Shown: positions 10,212 through 19,782, counted from the stretch's first letter. The stretch: DNA of 64,000 nucleotides from Prorocentrum cordatum (GCA_963575745.1 CAUYUJ010018488.1:90001-154000); one strand, 5' to 3'. A program made the numbers and translations. The notes: generated by a model from the sequence alone, not told the origin.

Positions 10212-10826
10212 TCAGGTGGGGGAGGAGAGGAGACACCGAGTGAGGAAGGGGTCATTAGGGTCCCCACGTTCCCATTCAGGCAGCTCCTTTTCAAAGCCTT
10301 GGCCTCGTCTAAACAACTGATTCCCAGGGCATCCAAACATTCTGTGAAACCTACCCCCTTCAGGAAAACCACACACTTGGCAAGCCCCACTCAGAACCCG
10401 TCGATCCTGATATAATTCCAGCTGTGTAACCAATCCTCCAGAAACATGGGTGGCCTGCAGAGAAGCCTCGAAATGTTCTCCTTTCTTCCTGAGGTCCTCG
10501 CATACCTGGGCAATGGGCTCAAGCATGGGCCTGGCGCAGGTGGCGCCGCCATGCTCCCACTGCAGGTCCCCGACAGACACATCCTCAGTTGCCAAGTCCA
10601 CGAGGCACTTGAGGCTGCGGCTCCTAAGCTTACTGAGGTCGATCGGCATCCCAGTCGGCATGAACCACTTGGAGTAACTCTCAGGAACCCATCGTATCCT
10701 CTGAAGAGTGCACGCTACAGCCCCCGTAGGGCCGCGGACCTCAGACCAGGAAATCTCTGGAAACTTCCGAAGGTAGAAACTGAAGACCTCCTGCATCTGC
10801 TGCGGGGGGGGGCCCACGAGCCCCAA
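10212..10826 (-). pseudogene. LINE ORF2: region after RT with a zinc-knuckle-like motif
   Basis: An open frame of about 204 codons that joins the RT frame at a run of G residues near 10804-10812, where one base has been gained or lost. It contains CQVCGFPEGGRFHRMFGC, a Cys-x2-Cys-x8-His-x4-Cys arrangement found between RT and RNase H in this kind of element. The rest is the presumed thumb and linker; I cannot assign more. Confidence 0.65.
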
Positions 10827-12418
10827 TAAGCCTTAGCCCAGAACACCAAAGGAGCGGAGTTGCCGATATACACTGGGTCGGCAGCCTCATTGCCCGAGAG
10901 CGCAAACTGGATAGTTCTTGCCCTCCCTCGAGCTGGGCCAAAAATGCCCTCAGCCACTGCTGATCTGAGGTGCTGCAAGCGCTTGTCGGAGACTCCCATC
11001 ACGCCAATTCCGTAACTGCCAGCTGGGAGGGCTCCCGTACGAGCGATCGATATTAACTTTTCGAACCGGGATTTAAGCGAACGAAACCGACCAGCTCTCA
11101 ACCTGATCTTTCGGATCCGAGTCTTCTGGATCTGAGCAGCCCGACTCCGAAGCGAATAATCACACCCAAGATTCCGAACCGAATGCGCCGATTTGAATCC
11201 CCACGTCTTAAGCCCTGCACATATGCCAGCTGACAGTTCGGCAGTATATGCAAGAACTTTACCTTTACTTCTGGAAATAATCAGCTGCCTGGCCTCGAGT
11301 CTGTTGCAGAGGTCGCGCGTGGCCTTGACGGCCGAGTCCCTGACTAACTTGGCGGTTGCAATTACCTGAATCGTGATGTCATCGACCGCGTTAAAAAACC
11401 GGCATAACTTGCGTGAACGAACCATGCTATCCATATCAGCAATGATACGAACCCGTAACAGTGTTGTAGCATATCCGCAACCTGCCCAGATAGTTGCATA
11501 CACCACAGTGGGCCTGGAGACGAGGAGGCCCATGAGGAGCACGCGCGGGCAATAATACTGGGCCAGGCAGAGGCGCAGGTGGTATAAGGGGAAACTCTGC
11601 TGCCGAGCAGCAGACAGTAACTGAAGGTGCTTCACCTTCTCGTGCGCTTTGGTCAGGTCAATCAGCACATTCGCAACATCAAACCGGTTTATTGATGCGT
11701 GCTCTGCTGCAAGAGCCTGCTCCCACACTGCTCTCTCGCATGCTTTCCCTTTCGTCCCATGCGAGAAACCCCTCGGATGATCCAACTCCCATTTCGCTGC
11801 TTCTCCTCTAGCACACCTGCTCCAAAGACGGACAGTCATACTCAAGAGGGCGATGATCCGATGACCTTCGTCATCGGGCTTGGGTAAGGCTGGCTGCAAG
11901 GTAAGCGAAATCTGAGACGGGATCGTCCCGTCACGGAGCATCCAGCTCCACAGCGCATTCAAAGCTTCCAAGCACGGATCGGAAAGAAGCAGAAAATCAC
12001 GAGGTCTGAGCCTGTCCACGCCGTGAGCCGTCCAAGCATTCATCTTCCTAGCGACCGATCTGATCTGGTCAGGGCTGAAGCTCATGATGGGGTTGGGGAG
12101 GTCCTTCAACATGTCTTTCAGCTTCTGGAACACGCCTTCAGGATCTTCAAGGGGCCTGCTGGAGCCACTGGAGTCCCATATATTTTCCCAGTCCTGGAGG
12201 TTCTGCTCAATGAGATCTGAGGGCCCAGGAGGTGCTTGTCCTTGTCGAGGTATTACAGGGCGCCAGCCCACTGGGGGCTTGCTTAGTGTACTGATGGGCA
12301 CGACCTGCTCCTGCCTGCACGGCTTCCTGAACAAAGCCTCGCCACTGCTTAGCTCTGGAACTGGCAAACTGCGCCTCGAGCTTCTTTGCGTAGCCTCCAG
12401 CACGCTCATGCAAGTCAT
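10715..12418 (-). pseudogene. LINE ORF2: reverse transcriptase domain
   Basis: RT motifs in order: SVARKMNAWTAHGVDRLRP (about residues 121-139), PALPKPDDEGHR (177-187), RLWSRC (197-202), HGTKGKACERA (220-230), motif A LIDLTKAHEKV (Asp at 254), AGCGYATTLLRV (312-323) and motif C AVDDITIQV (Asp pair at 346-347). The residue before VDD is Ala where Tyr or Phe is usual. The enzyme would copy LINE RNA at the nicked target. The frame differs from that of the endonuclease before it and from the segment after it, so the protein cannot be made as one chain without frameshifts. Confidence 0.85.
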
Positions 12419-12515
12419 CTAAAGCTTCTGAGTCGCACCAAGCCAGATATCCGGCATCCAGATACCACATACTTTTCTTGCCATTCTTCAGTGCCGCGAA
12501 TCTCTGGGGTACCAA
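12207..12515 (-). pseudogene. LINE ORF2: frameshifted linker between endonuclease and RT
   Basis: A third minus-strand frame reads KKSMWYLDAGYLAWCDSEAL and then a helical stretch, and bridges the end of the endonuclease frame (near 12480) to the start of the RT frame (near 12290). Two separate indels are therefore implied between the two domains. Confidence 0.6.
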
Positions 12516-13788
12516 GCAGTATCTTGGCGAACAAAGCTGCAGCTCCTACAGTGCCCTTAACAGAGTCCTGAGCACGGACCCCGGAGAGCTCCCGAGCCCA
12601 GTTTCCCCACTTCCTCCAGGCCCTGCTGACGGGGCACGCCGCAAGGTAGGGTCCAGAGGAGGGGGGAAGGGCAGGGATGGTTTTTAATTTCCAACCCAGT
12701 CCTCGTCCAGTATATCTCTTCCAACCAGACTCAGGAATACCGTACACTGCTAGAAGCTCCTTCTCTAACAATCCCATAAAACTCCGGAAGACTGTGTTCA
12801 TCTGCTGCTGATCTCCTCCATCCTCCAAACCTTGAATAACTCCTTCCCATTCAGCTGGTGGTGCAGGAAGGGGGCCTTGTGGGCGCTCTCGTGGAAACTT
12901 TCGAGGCGCCTGCAGGGCCGCGATGCACTGTGGGACCAACTTTCCTCGAAGCCGCAGGAGCACTGGACGACGGGGCTCGATAGCTGCATTCAGCGCCACC
13001 GTGCACGAAACAACAGAGGGTGCCAGCGCATCAGATATTACAAAATAATCAAGCGTGCGCCATTCTCTCTTGCCTGCCGTGCAAGTAGGAGAAGCGGGAG
13101 CAATGATACGGCCTCGAAGCTTACTCGCCCAGCCGAGACGACCCAAGAGCGCAGGAGGCGCACTCCAGTCTCCTCCGATCAGAAAGGGGAGTGAAGCCGC
13201 ATGCAAGAGCTCACCCAACCGACTCAACAACTGGGTTCCTTCTGCTCCAAAGGAGTCCGCGGTGGGCATATATACTGATAAAGCCAGGAAGCCTCCAGGT
13301 ATCACAGCATTTACCCATTTCACCAAGACCCGATGATGAAAAAGAAGAGGTTGAGGCCGTCCTGGTGGGTTCCCCATTCCGATGCATGCAGGAACCCCAA
13401 TCGCAACTCCTCCTGAAAGGCCTCCAGCTTCCGTGGTACGAGAAGGGCTTACTGCTGTCAACAAACCCTGATCACGCAACATCTGCTCGCAGTCTGTCTT
13501 CCGATCCTGCGGGGCGCCTACCTCCTGCAAGAGGAAAACCTGCGGCCCTCTTGGAGAAAATTCTGCTCTGCCGCCACAACTGACTGCCTTGCGGAAAACT
13601 GCTTCTTTTCGGCGAACCTGTGTCTGAGCCTCAACGTAGGCTAAGCACGGCTTCCAACTCGTGGTATTCACCGTGCGCAGGTACAGGTCACCGATGTTAA
13701 AGCCCTGGCTTGCGGCCTCCAGCCGCCTCTCTACCCTTTGTCGTCGCCGCTGCTGCCCTTGCCGCTGACGTTGCCGCTGCTGGCGCAC
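12415..13788 (-). pseudogene. LINE ORF2: APE-type endonuclease domain
   Basis: This domain nicks target DNA to prime reverse transcription. Motifs are seen in order: VNTTSW (Asn41), FLLQEVGAP (Glu89), AGGLSGGVAIGV (121-132), LALSVYMP (Tyr173), FLIGGDWSAPP (Asp207), RTLDYFVISDAL (Asp247) and EPRRPVLLRL (271-280). Two usual catalytic residues are changed: the Asn of GDWN is Ser209 (AGT, one base from AAT) and the His of the last motif is Arg273 (CGT, one base from CAT, at 12970-12972). The Met at 13788 is in a basic, Gln-rich lead-in that overlaps the end of ORF1 by 58 nt in another frame. Domain confidence is high; activity is unlikely. Confidence 0.85.
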
Positions 13789-14888
13789 GACTGGGCCTGC
13801 TCGAAGAGTTCATCGATGGAAGGAGCTGACTGTGGAGTGCTGGGCGCCGAAGTCTGGGGAGTGCTGGGCGCCGAAACCTCAGCCTCCGCCGCCACAGTCC
13901 CCGCCGCTGGCACAGCGGGGCTCGAGGTCGCCACCTGTGGTGCCTGGCCTGGACGCACCTCGCCTTCATCAGCTCCTGCATTTCCATCGCACCTCCTCCT
14001 CTTGGCCTGCATTCGCTGGTTGAAAATGCGCTGCTCCGCAACCATCTTGGCGCACTGAGCCTGCAAATACCCACACGCCTGCTTTGTCGCCTCCTGCACA
14101 AGGGCCAGCAAAGCCGCCTTACGAGAGTTGAGCTCCTCCCTCTCGGTCTCACTGACCTCGATGCCTTGTAGACCCAATCCAAACACGCCGTTATCATTAA
14201 GGTCGATGTGCTCTCCGTCCAGAAGGGCCTGCAGACTGATACGCTGCACGTCATTGACCACGATGGTATTCTTGGGCGCGACCACCTCCAAGGCCAGCTT
14301 GGCCACCGCTTCCTTGCACGTCTTCTCACACTTGTCGAAAGAGGTGAAGGCCTCAGCAGCACGAGCACGTGCTTCCTTGGCCTGAACCTCCAGAGACTCA
14401 GCCCGCTTGACCGCAGACTCCATCTGCTGGCGGGCTTGCTCCATAGCGTACTGCGCCATGCCGACAGTAGGGGATTGGGGCTTGGCGGCCTCCTCAAGCT
14501 GCTGAATGATGGCCTCATACTTGCGAGAGGCCGCAACATCTCCGATGGCCGCCATGGGCTTCTGGGCGTCACGGAGGCTGGGCAACTGCTCGATGGTGTA
14601 GCCGTGTCGTGCAGCTCCGCCGCATGCACGCCAACCTCCACCTCCAGCTGCTTGTCCCAGCTGCAATCCCACTGCGCGGGGCGGTGCAGGACCCCCACCA
14701 TGACCGAGAGCAGCACCGCGAGCAGGCGGAAACTCAAGGCTCCAGACCCCCGACGGCGGGGCTCCTGCTGCTGCCTCGACCTCTCTGCGGCCTGCACCGC
14801 AGTGTTTGCACCAAATCCACAAATCCTCATTCTTTGCACAATAGCACCGCGTGCACTTCCATCTCGTTTGCTGCCATGTTTCTGCCAT
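13731..14888 (-). CDS. LINE ORF1 protein, 385 residues, open
   Basis: Presumed RNA-binding structural protein of the LINE. It starts MAETWQQTRWKC. Residues 10-30 hold Cys12, Cys15, Cys27 and Cys30 with Trp10 and Asn20, close to a RanBP2-type zinc finger. Residues about 120-200 are rich in Ala, Glu, Gln and Lys (AAIGDVAASRKYEAIIQQ, EQARQQMESAVKRAESLE, KEARARAAEAFTSFDK) and should form a coiled coil. A basic patch QRMQAKRRRCDG follows, then a Ser/Pro/Thr-rich tail with a repeated SAPSTPQ. The overlapping frame from 14998 is Arg/Ser-rich and looks like a shadow. It is the only uninterrupted LINE frame. The start is the first Met before the zinc finger. Confidence 0.7.
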   Translation of the reverse strand: MAETWQQTRWKCTRCYCAKNEDLWIWCKHCGAGRREVEAAAGAPPSGVWSLEFPPARGAALGHGGGPAPPRAVGLQLGQAAGGGGWRACGGAARHGYTIEQLPSLRDAQKPMAAIGDVAASRKYEAIIQQLEEAAKPQSPTVGMAQYAMEQARQQMESAVKRAESLEVQAKEARARAAEAFTSFDKCEKTCKEAVAKLALEVVAPKNTIVVNDVQRISLQALLDGEHIDLNDNGVFGLGLQGIEVSETEREELNSRKAALLALVQEATKQACGYLQAQCAKMVAEQRIFNQRMQAKRRRCDGNAGADEGEVRPGQAPQVATSSPAVPAAGTVAAEAEVSAPSTPQTSAPSTPQSAPSIDELFEQAQSCASSGNVSGKGSSGDDKG

Positions 14889-15079
14889 CCATCTTCATCA
14901 GGTCGTGGGGCCATCAGGCGGGAAGAAGTACGCGAAGGTGTGAAGGATGAGGTCCTTCGGCCTGAGTGAAAGAGTGCCGTGGGATGCACGCGCCCCAAGC
15001 AATCTTAGCCGATCGCTACGGAAGGGTCCAAAGCTATTCGCTGCACCTCGGGCGCTTATAGCCCTTCGCAACGTTTAGC
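14889..15079 (-). other. 5' leader of the LINE
   Basis: Sequence between the spliced leader and the ORF1 start. It holds a second leader-like string at 15004-15023 (minus strand TTCCGTAGCGATCGGCTAAG), which may be a decayed older leader or a coincidence. Confidence 0.5.
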
Positions 15080-15101
15080 CTTGAGCCAAAATGGCTACGG
15101 A
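15080..15101 (-). other. Relict dinoflagellate spliced leader
   Basis: The minus strand reads T, CCGTAGCCATTTTGGCTC, AAG: an exact 22-nt match to the conserved dinoflagellate spliced leader that is trans-spliced to nuclear mRNAs. The next base is G, then CTAAAC, so there is no GT splice donor after it. It is therefore a leader already joined to a message and copied into the genome, not a spliced-leader RNA gene. Confidence 0.93.
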
Positions 15102-15265
15102 CTCCCTCCTCCCTCCTCCCTCCTCCTCCTCCTCCTCCTTCTCCTCCTCCTCCTCCTCCTCCTCCTCCTCCTGGTCCTCGTCTTCGTCCTCGTCCTCGTT
15201 CTGGTCCTCGTTCTCCTCCTCCTCCTCCTCCTCCTCCTCCTCCTCCTCCTCCTCCTCCTCCACGA
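15102..15265. repeat. (CCT)n tract flanking the LINE 5' end
   Basis: CCCTCCT and CCT units with a GTCCTC middle. Includes the right candidate target-site duplication. Confidence 0.95.
15103..15121. repeat. Right candidate target-site duplication of the LINE
   Basis: Exact copy of the 19 bp at 8991-9009, one base outside the leader. It lies at the start of a CCT tract. Confidence 0.55.
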
Positions 15266-15479
15266 TGGCGAAACTGAGCGATCCTGGGAGGGGTGGGCGA
15301 TCGCGCCCCTCTATCGGCGAGGCATGGGCGATTGGGGGTCGATACATCCCCCCTGAACCTGTCCCCCTCCCGACGTTGACCAAGAATGGTGGGAGCTGGG
15401 GTGGGAAGGGTCGCAAGTGCAGCCTGGAGATAGCGCCCGCCTTGCCTGGCACGGAGCCGAGCACGGCGCCCTCCTCCCC
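15266..15479. other. No gene seen between two CCT tracts
   Basis: Mixed sequence of about 210 bp without recognisable coding. Confidence 0.4.
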
Positions 15480-15556
15480 CACCTTCCTCCTGCTCCTCCT
15501 CTCCACCTCCTGCCTCTCCTCCTCCCTCCTCCTCCTCCTCCTCCTCCTCCTCCTCT
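15480..15556. repeat. (CCT)n tract
   Basis: CCT units, grading into the ATT array. Confidence 0.9.
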
Positions 15557-16105
15557 CTTCTTCTCCTTCTTATGATTATTAGCATTATTACTCTTATTCT
15601 TATTATTATTAGTATACTTATTGTTATTATTATTCGTTTTCTGATTATTATTATTATTCTTATTATTAGTATTACTACTATTCGTATTATTATTAGCATT
15701 ATTACTATTGATATTATTATTATTCTTATTGTTCTTATCCGACTTATTATTATTCTTAATTTTTTTCCTAGTATTATTATTCTTCTTATTCGTATTATTA
15801 TTAGTAGTATTCATCGTATTTTTTTAATTATTAGCCTTATTATTCTTATTCGTCGTCTTCGTCGTCTTATTATGTTTCTTCCTTTTAGTATTCGTATTAT
15901 TAGTATGCTGATTCTTCTTCTTAGTAGTATTATCAGTAATAGTATTAATATCATCCTCAGTAGTATTAGTGCTATTCTTATTATTCGTTTATTGTTATTC
16001 TTATTGTTATTCGTATTATTCTTCTTATTAGTATTATTCTTATCATTATTATGATGATTATTATTATTAGTAGTAGTATTATTATTATCATCATTGTTAT
16101 TATTA
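15557..16105. repeat. Imperfect (ATT)n array of about 550 bp
   Basis: Units ATT, ACT, AGT and CTT in irregular order, the main AT-rich block in the window. It is flanked on both sides by CCT tracts, giving a CCT-ATT-CCT compound. Frames read poly-Ile, poly-Asn and similar; no gene. Confidence 0.9.
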
Positions 16106-16262
16106 TTCCTCCTCCTCCTTCTCCTCCTCCTCCTGCTCCTCCTGCTCCTCCTGCTCCTCCTCCTCCTCCTCCTCCTACTGCTCCTCCTGCTCCTCCTCCT
16201 CCTCCTCCTCCTCCTCCTCCTCCTCCGTTCTCCTGCTCCTCCGTCCTCCTGCTCCCTCCATC
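16106..16262. repeat. (CCT)n tract with CTG interruptions
   Basis: Simple pyrimidine-rich sequence. Confidence 0.95.
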
Positions 16263-17012
16263 CCCCCCCCCCCGTAGGCCGCGGAGGGCTCTCGACGCTC
16301 GGGCTCGAGCGCGCCCCTGCCGAAGCACCACGCGCACGGCAGGCCGCGCGGGCGCGGCGCTGGCCGACGCCTCCCCTCTCGCCGCGCGGAACGCACGAGG
16401 GTCGGGTCGGGTGAAAGGGGGGGAATAGCAAAGGGGGGAGGGGAGAATCAGCTCACGTAGCTGATTTTCCTGGCGCCTCCCGGCGCCGGAGGCGCCCATG
16501 TATCGAGGAATGGGCCCCTCGGTGGGGCCGAAACCAGCTGCATGCAGCAAATTTCGTAGCCCCCCCTGTCCCAATCCCCCCGTTTCGTCCGCCCCTGGAG
16601 GGAGGGCGGCCTGGCTGTGCTCCAGGGACCGACCTAAGCAGTGTGTTTCGCTTTCGGTTTGCTTCGTTCTCCCTCTGCTCATCTCCGCTCCGCCTGCCGC
16701 AGCACGAGCACGAAGCGAAAGAGCGGCCCACGGAAAATCCCCCTAACACCGTGTAGGTCGACCCCTGCTGTGCTCCTGCGGCCGCGCCGTGGTGCCCCGG
16801 CGCGATGCGCGCGAGCCGCCTGGCCCCTCGCAGCGGGCCAGCGGCGGCGCGGGCAGTGGCCCCCCGCACCGTGCGCAGACCTCGCACGCCGATCGCGGGT
16901 CACCCCGCGGTCGGCCGGCGAGAAGCTCGCGCCCGGCACCAGCGCCAGCTCCGAGGACGTCTGCAGAAATGTTCGGCCACACGGGGGCCTGATGAGAGAA
17001 CCACAACTTTCA
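16263..17012. other. No gene seen
   Basis: GC-rich sequence with several overlapping open frames on both strands and no recognisable motif. Confidence 0.4.
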
Positions 17013-17172
17013 CACACACAAACACACACACACACACACGCGCACACATCAGCACACACACACACACACATCAGCACACACACACACACACACACACACG
17101 CGCACACACACACACGCACACACACACACACACACATCAGCACACACGCATCAGCACACACACACACATATC
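17013..17172. repeat. (CA)n array with ATCAG interruptions
   Basis: CACACA runs broken at intervals by ATCAGCACA, giving a higher-order pattern of roughly 25-40 bp. Confidence 0.9.
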
Positions 17173-17305
17173 AACGTTCGGAAACCCACGCGGCTTTCTG
17201 GGATCGACGCTGGCCAGGGGCGGCGCTGGAGACGCCGCCACTCGGGGCCCGGCGCCGGCCCAAGAACTCCGCGCGGACCTTCGAACGTTCGGGTTCGTGC
17301 AGCCG
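17168..17305. mobile_element. T-shaped fold-back element, copy D
   Basis: The left arm AACGTTCGGAAACCCACGCG pairs imperfectly with CGCGCGGACCTTCGAACGTT (17268-17287). The inner hairpin GGCGGCGCTGGAGACGCCGCC-like sequence is kept at about 17218-17237; the first inner hairpin is reduced to GGCCAGGGG. Confidence 0.75.
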
Positions 17306-17827
17306 TGTCCTCTTCGACCCGGTGGCTTGGCCAGGGGGGGGGGGTCAGAAGCGCGGCGAGGACGTGGCGGCGTGGCGCCTCGGGACGGCCTGCAGAAGAG
17401 CGCGCTCTGGAGACGCTCTGGCAGCCCCTTCGGGCCTGCAGAGCTCCGCCGCGGGCGGCCTCGCCTCGCCCAGGCCGCCGTGCAGGCTGCAGGAGTCCCT
17501 CGTCGGCGGGCCCACGCGAGACAGCGCCCCCCAGCGTGGCAGAGGTGGCGAAGCCCGAGACCCGCATCGACGCATGACAAGGTGCTCGATCGGAACGCCT
17601 CCGCGAAGGACCCGCTGGCGCGAGCGCGGCGTCTTGCCAGAGCGCGGGCGCAGCAGCGGGCCGAGGCCGCTGCGCTGGCGCCCGCGCTGGAGGAGGAGCT
17701 CACTGAGGCCAAGACGGCGAGGCGCAGGAGGCCGCGCGATGCCCCGCCGACGACCACGAGTGAGCGACGGAAAGAAACCTGTCTTACGCGAGAAGACGCA
17801 GCGACCTGACGCCGCGGCATACCCGGG
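17306..17827. other. GC-rich region, coding uncertain
   Basis: One + strand frame ending near 17809 reads as a helical, Ala/Arg-rich peptide (for example ALAPALEEELTEAKTA), but two other frames are also open. Nothing recognised. It could belong to the candidate gene whose last exons are at 18605-18803. Confidence 0.25.
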
Positions 17828-18255
17828 CCTCCTCCTCCTCCTCCTCCTCCTCCTCCTCCTCCTCCTCCTCCTCCTCCTCCTCCCTCCTCCCTCTCCTCCC
17901 CCTCCCCCTCCCCCTCCCTCCCATTTCCCCTTCCTCCTCCCCCCCTCCCCCTCCTCCGAGGGCGAGGGGGGCTCGCAGGAGAGCTGACCCGGCACGGCCC
18001 CGCACTGAGCTCCTCCTCCTCCTCCTCCTCCTCCTCCTCCTCCTCCTCCTCCTCCTCCTCCTCCTCTCTCCTCCCCTCCCCCTCCCCTGCCCCCTGCCCC
18101 TGCCCCTGCCCCTGCCCCTCCCTCTCCCTCCCTTCCCCCTCCTCCTGCTGCTCCTCTCCTCCTCCTGCTCCTGCTCCTGCTCCTCCCTGCTCCTGCTCCT
18201 CCTCCTCCTCCTCCTCCTCCTCCTCCTCCTCCTCCTCCTCCTCCTCCTCCTCCGC
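17828..18255. repeat. Compound (CCT)n tracts
   Basis: Two long CCT tracts (about 17828-17960 and 18010-18255) separated by a short GC-rich piece, with CCCCTG and CTG variants. Confidence 0.95.
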
Positions 18256-18604
18256 CGCCAGCGTGGCACACCGCGCGGAGAAGAGGGCGCTCACGCGCGG
18301 CCCGGCGCGGGAAGCTCACGCGCGACTGCCCTGCGCGGTCGACCCCCATTGGTGCCTGCGTCGCCGAGGTGGCGCCAGGCGAGGGCGCCACCGCACAAGG
18401 CCGGGGGGGGCGAGCGGCCGGTGGGGGCTCCATGCCGAGCTCGGCGCGCCCGTGGAGCCCGAGCGCCCCAGCAGGGGCGGGCCCTGCGAGGAGGCACGGC
18501 TGCCACCCAGGTCGCTGGCCCAACGGCCTCGGCAGTTCGCAATAAACGCGCGTGGAGCCCGACGCCCACCTGCAGGCTTCGGGGTGTGAGGCCGGGGCCT
18601 CAAG

Positions 18605-18803
18605 GTCAACATCGACGGCGCCGGCAGCTTGGCGCAGTCGGAGCATTCGGGGTCCGACGTCTACCGCCAGCTGGACGCCGTGGAGCTGGAGCCCAACACC
18701 GTGAGTCGCAGCGTCGGCAGCGGCGCATGCGAGCGAGCCGAGGCCGAGGTGGGCCGTCCTGCGGCACGTGTTCGTCTTGCAGGTCCGGGGCTCGCGCCTG
18801 TGA
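18605..18803 (+). CDS. Candidate last two exons of an unknown gene
   Basis: A + strand exon ends VYRQLDAVELEPNT at 18700 and is followed by GTGAGT. An intron of 82 nt (18701-18782) ends in TTCGTCTTGCAG. Joining gives the frame-consistent end VRGSRL and a TGA at 18801-18803. The 5' limit of the first exon is unclear; an in-frame TGA lies upstream, so an AG near 18604 is the latest possible acceptor. The peptide is of ordinary composition, unlike the surrounding repeats, but matches no family I recognise. Confidence 0.35.
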
Positions 18804-19339
18804 CTTTCGAAGTTGAAGCTCTGGCCCAGGGTCTTCATGACCTAGGGGCTAGCGGCTAACTCACAAAGCTATGCGATGCAGGCCCGTGCTGGCGACACTC
18901 GTTCCTTCGATGGCGGCGTAGGCAGGCGCGAGAGCAAGGACAAGCTGAGGTAGTACCTCAACCTCTGCGCTAGCCTTGCCTTGTATGGGTGTTGCGTTCT
19001 CTGCTTGAAAGTCCTCCCTCCCCATCCCCCTTTCTCGTAGGTGCGATGAGTTTGTTTCGAGAACTCGGGCTTTGTTGCTCGTTGTCGCCGAATCGTCTGG
19101 CCATACAGTTGCGGAGCGCAGTGCGTCGCCAAGCGATGTTTTGTTTTTCGGCTGTTTACCTTGCATGCTGCACTTTGCTCGCAAGATTACCCCGCTTTAG
19201 ATTTCGTGGCCCTCTTTGGCGTTGCTTGTCGGCCCCCTCCGCCTTTTCGGCTATCGCCTCGTTCGCTGTTCGGGCCCTCGCCAGCCCCCCTTCGTCGTTC
19301 TCGCGGCATGTGTGTAGGGAGCTGACGCCAGACGCAAGC
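18804..19339. other. No gene seen
   Basis: Unique sequence of mixed composition; may hold the 3' end of the candidate gene ending at 18803. Confidence 0.4.
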
Positions 19340-19460
19340 TCCCTCCTTCTCCTCCTCCTCCTCCTCCTCCTCCTCCTCCTCCGCCTCCTCCCCCTCCTCC
19401 TCCTCCTCCCTTTCCTCCTCCTCCCTTTCCTCCTCCTCCTCCTCCTCCTCCTCCTCCTTC
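19340..19460. repeat. (CCT)n tract
   Basis: CCT units with CCCCT and TTT interruptions. Confidence 0.95.
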
Positions 19461-19606
19461 GCCGCCACGTGGCTGAGCCTTCGCAGGATCGATTGGGGCA
19501 TGCGCTGGAGCCTGCACCTCTGCACCGACCTGGGGGAGAGGCAATCCACACCTTGGCGGTGCCGCCGGAAGGTCATCGGGCACATGTTGAGAGCGGGCAT
19601 CCAGCG

Positions 19607-19782
19607 CCTCCTCCTCCTCCTCCTCCTCCTCCTCCTCCTCCTCCTCCCCCTCCTCCTCCTCCTCCTCCTCCTCCTTCCTCCTCCTCCTCTCCTCCTCCTC
19701 CTCCTCCTCCTCCTCCTCCTCCTCCTCCTCCTCCTCCTCCTCCTCCTCCTCCTCCTCCTCCTCCTCTTCCTCTCCTCCTCTG
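19607..19782. repeat. (CCT)n tract
   Basis: Long CCT run, nearly pure from 19690 to 19765. Confidence 0.95.

Larger units (their letters stand above)
9010..15101 (-). mobile_element. Nearly full-length LINE with a trans-spliced leader at its 5' end
   Basis: Reading on the minus strand, the element has a 22-nt spliced leader, a leader region of about 190 nt, ORF1, ORF2 with APE endonuclease, RT and RNase H, C-terminal cysteine motifs and a short 3' region. The domain order APE-RT-RNase H is that of the I-like group of non-LTR retrotransposons; the clade is not resolved. The ends are placed at the leader (15101) and at the inner edge of the 19-bp flanking repeat (9010). ORF1 is open. ORF2 is broken by at least five frame changes and one stop codon, so this copy should not be able to move by itself. 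No poly(A) tail is seen; the 3' end carries two AAAGGCTG-type repeats. Confidence 0.85.

Noticed and set aside
13697-14998. A longer frame (433 codons) overlapping LINE ORF1
   Set aside because: Its peptide is Arg/Ser/Pro-rich with no motif, while the 385-codon frame has a zinc finger and coiled coil. It is a shadow frame.
15080-15101. A spliced-leader RNA gene
   Set aside because: After the leader comes GCTAAAC, not a GT donor, and a LINE message follows, so it is a relict of trans-splicing.
16805-17809. A 334-codon + strand frame
   Set aside because: Its middle is the CA array and fold-back copy D. Only the last 80 codons look like protein, and they are noted as uncertain.
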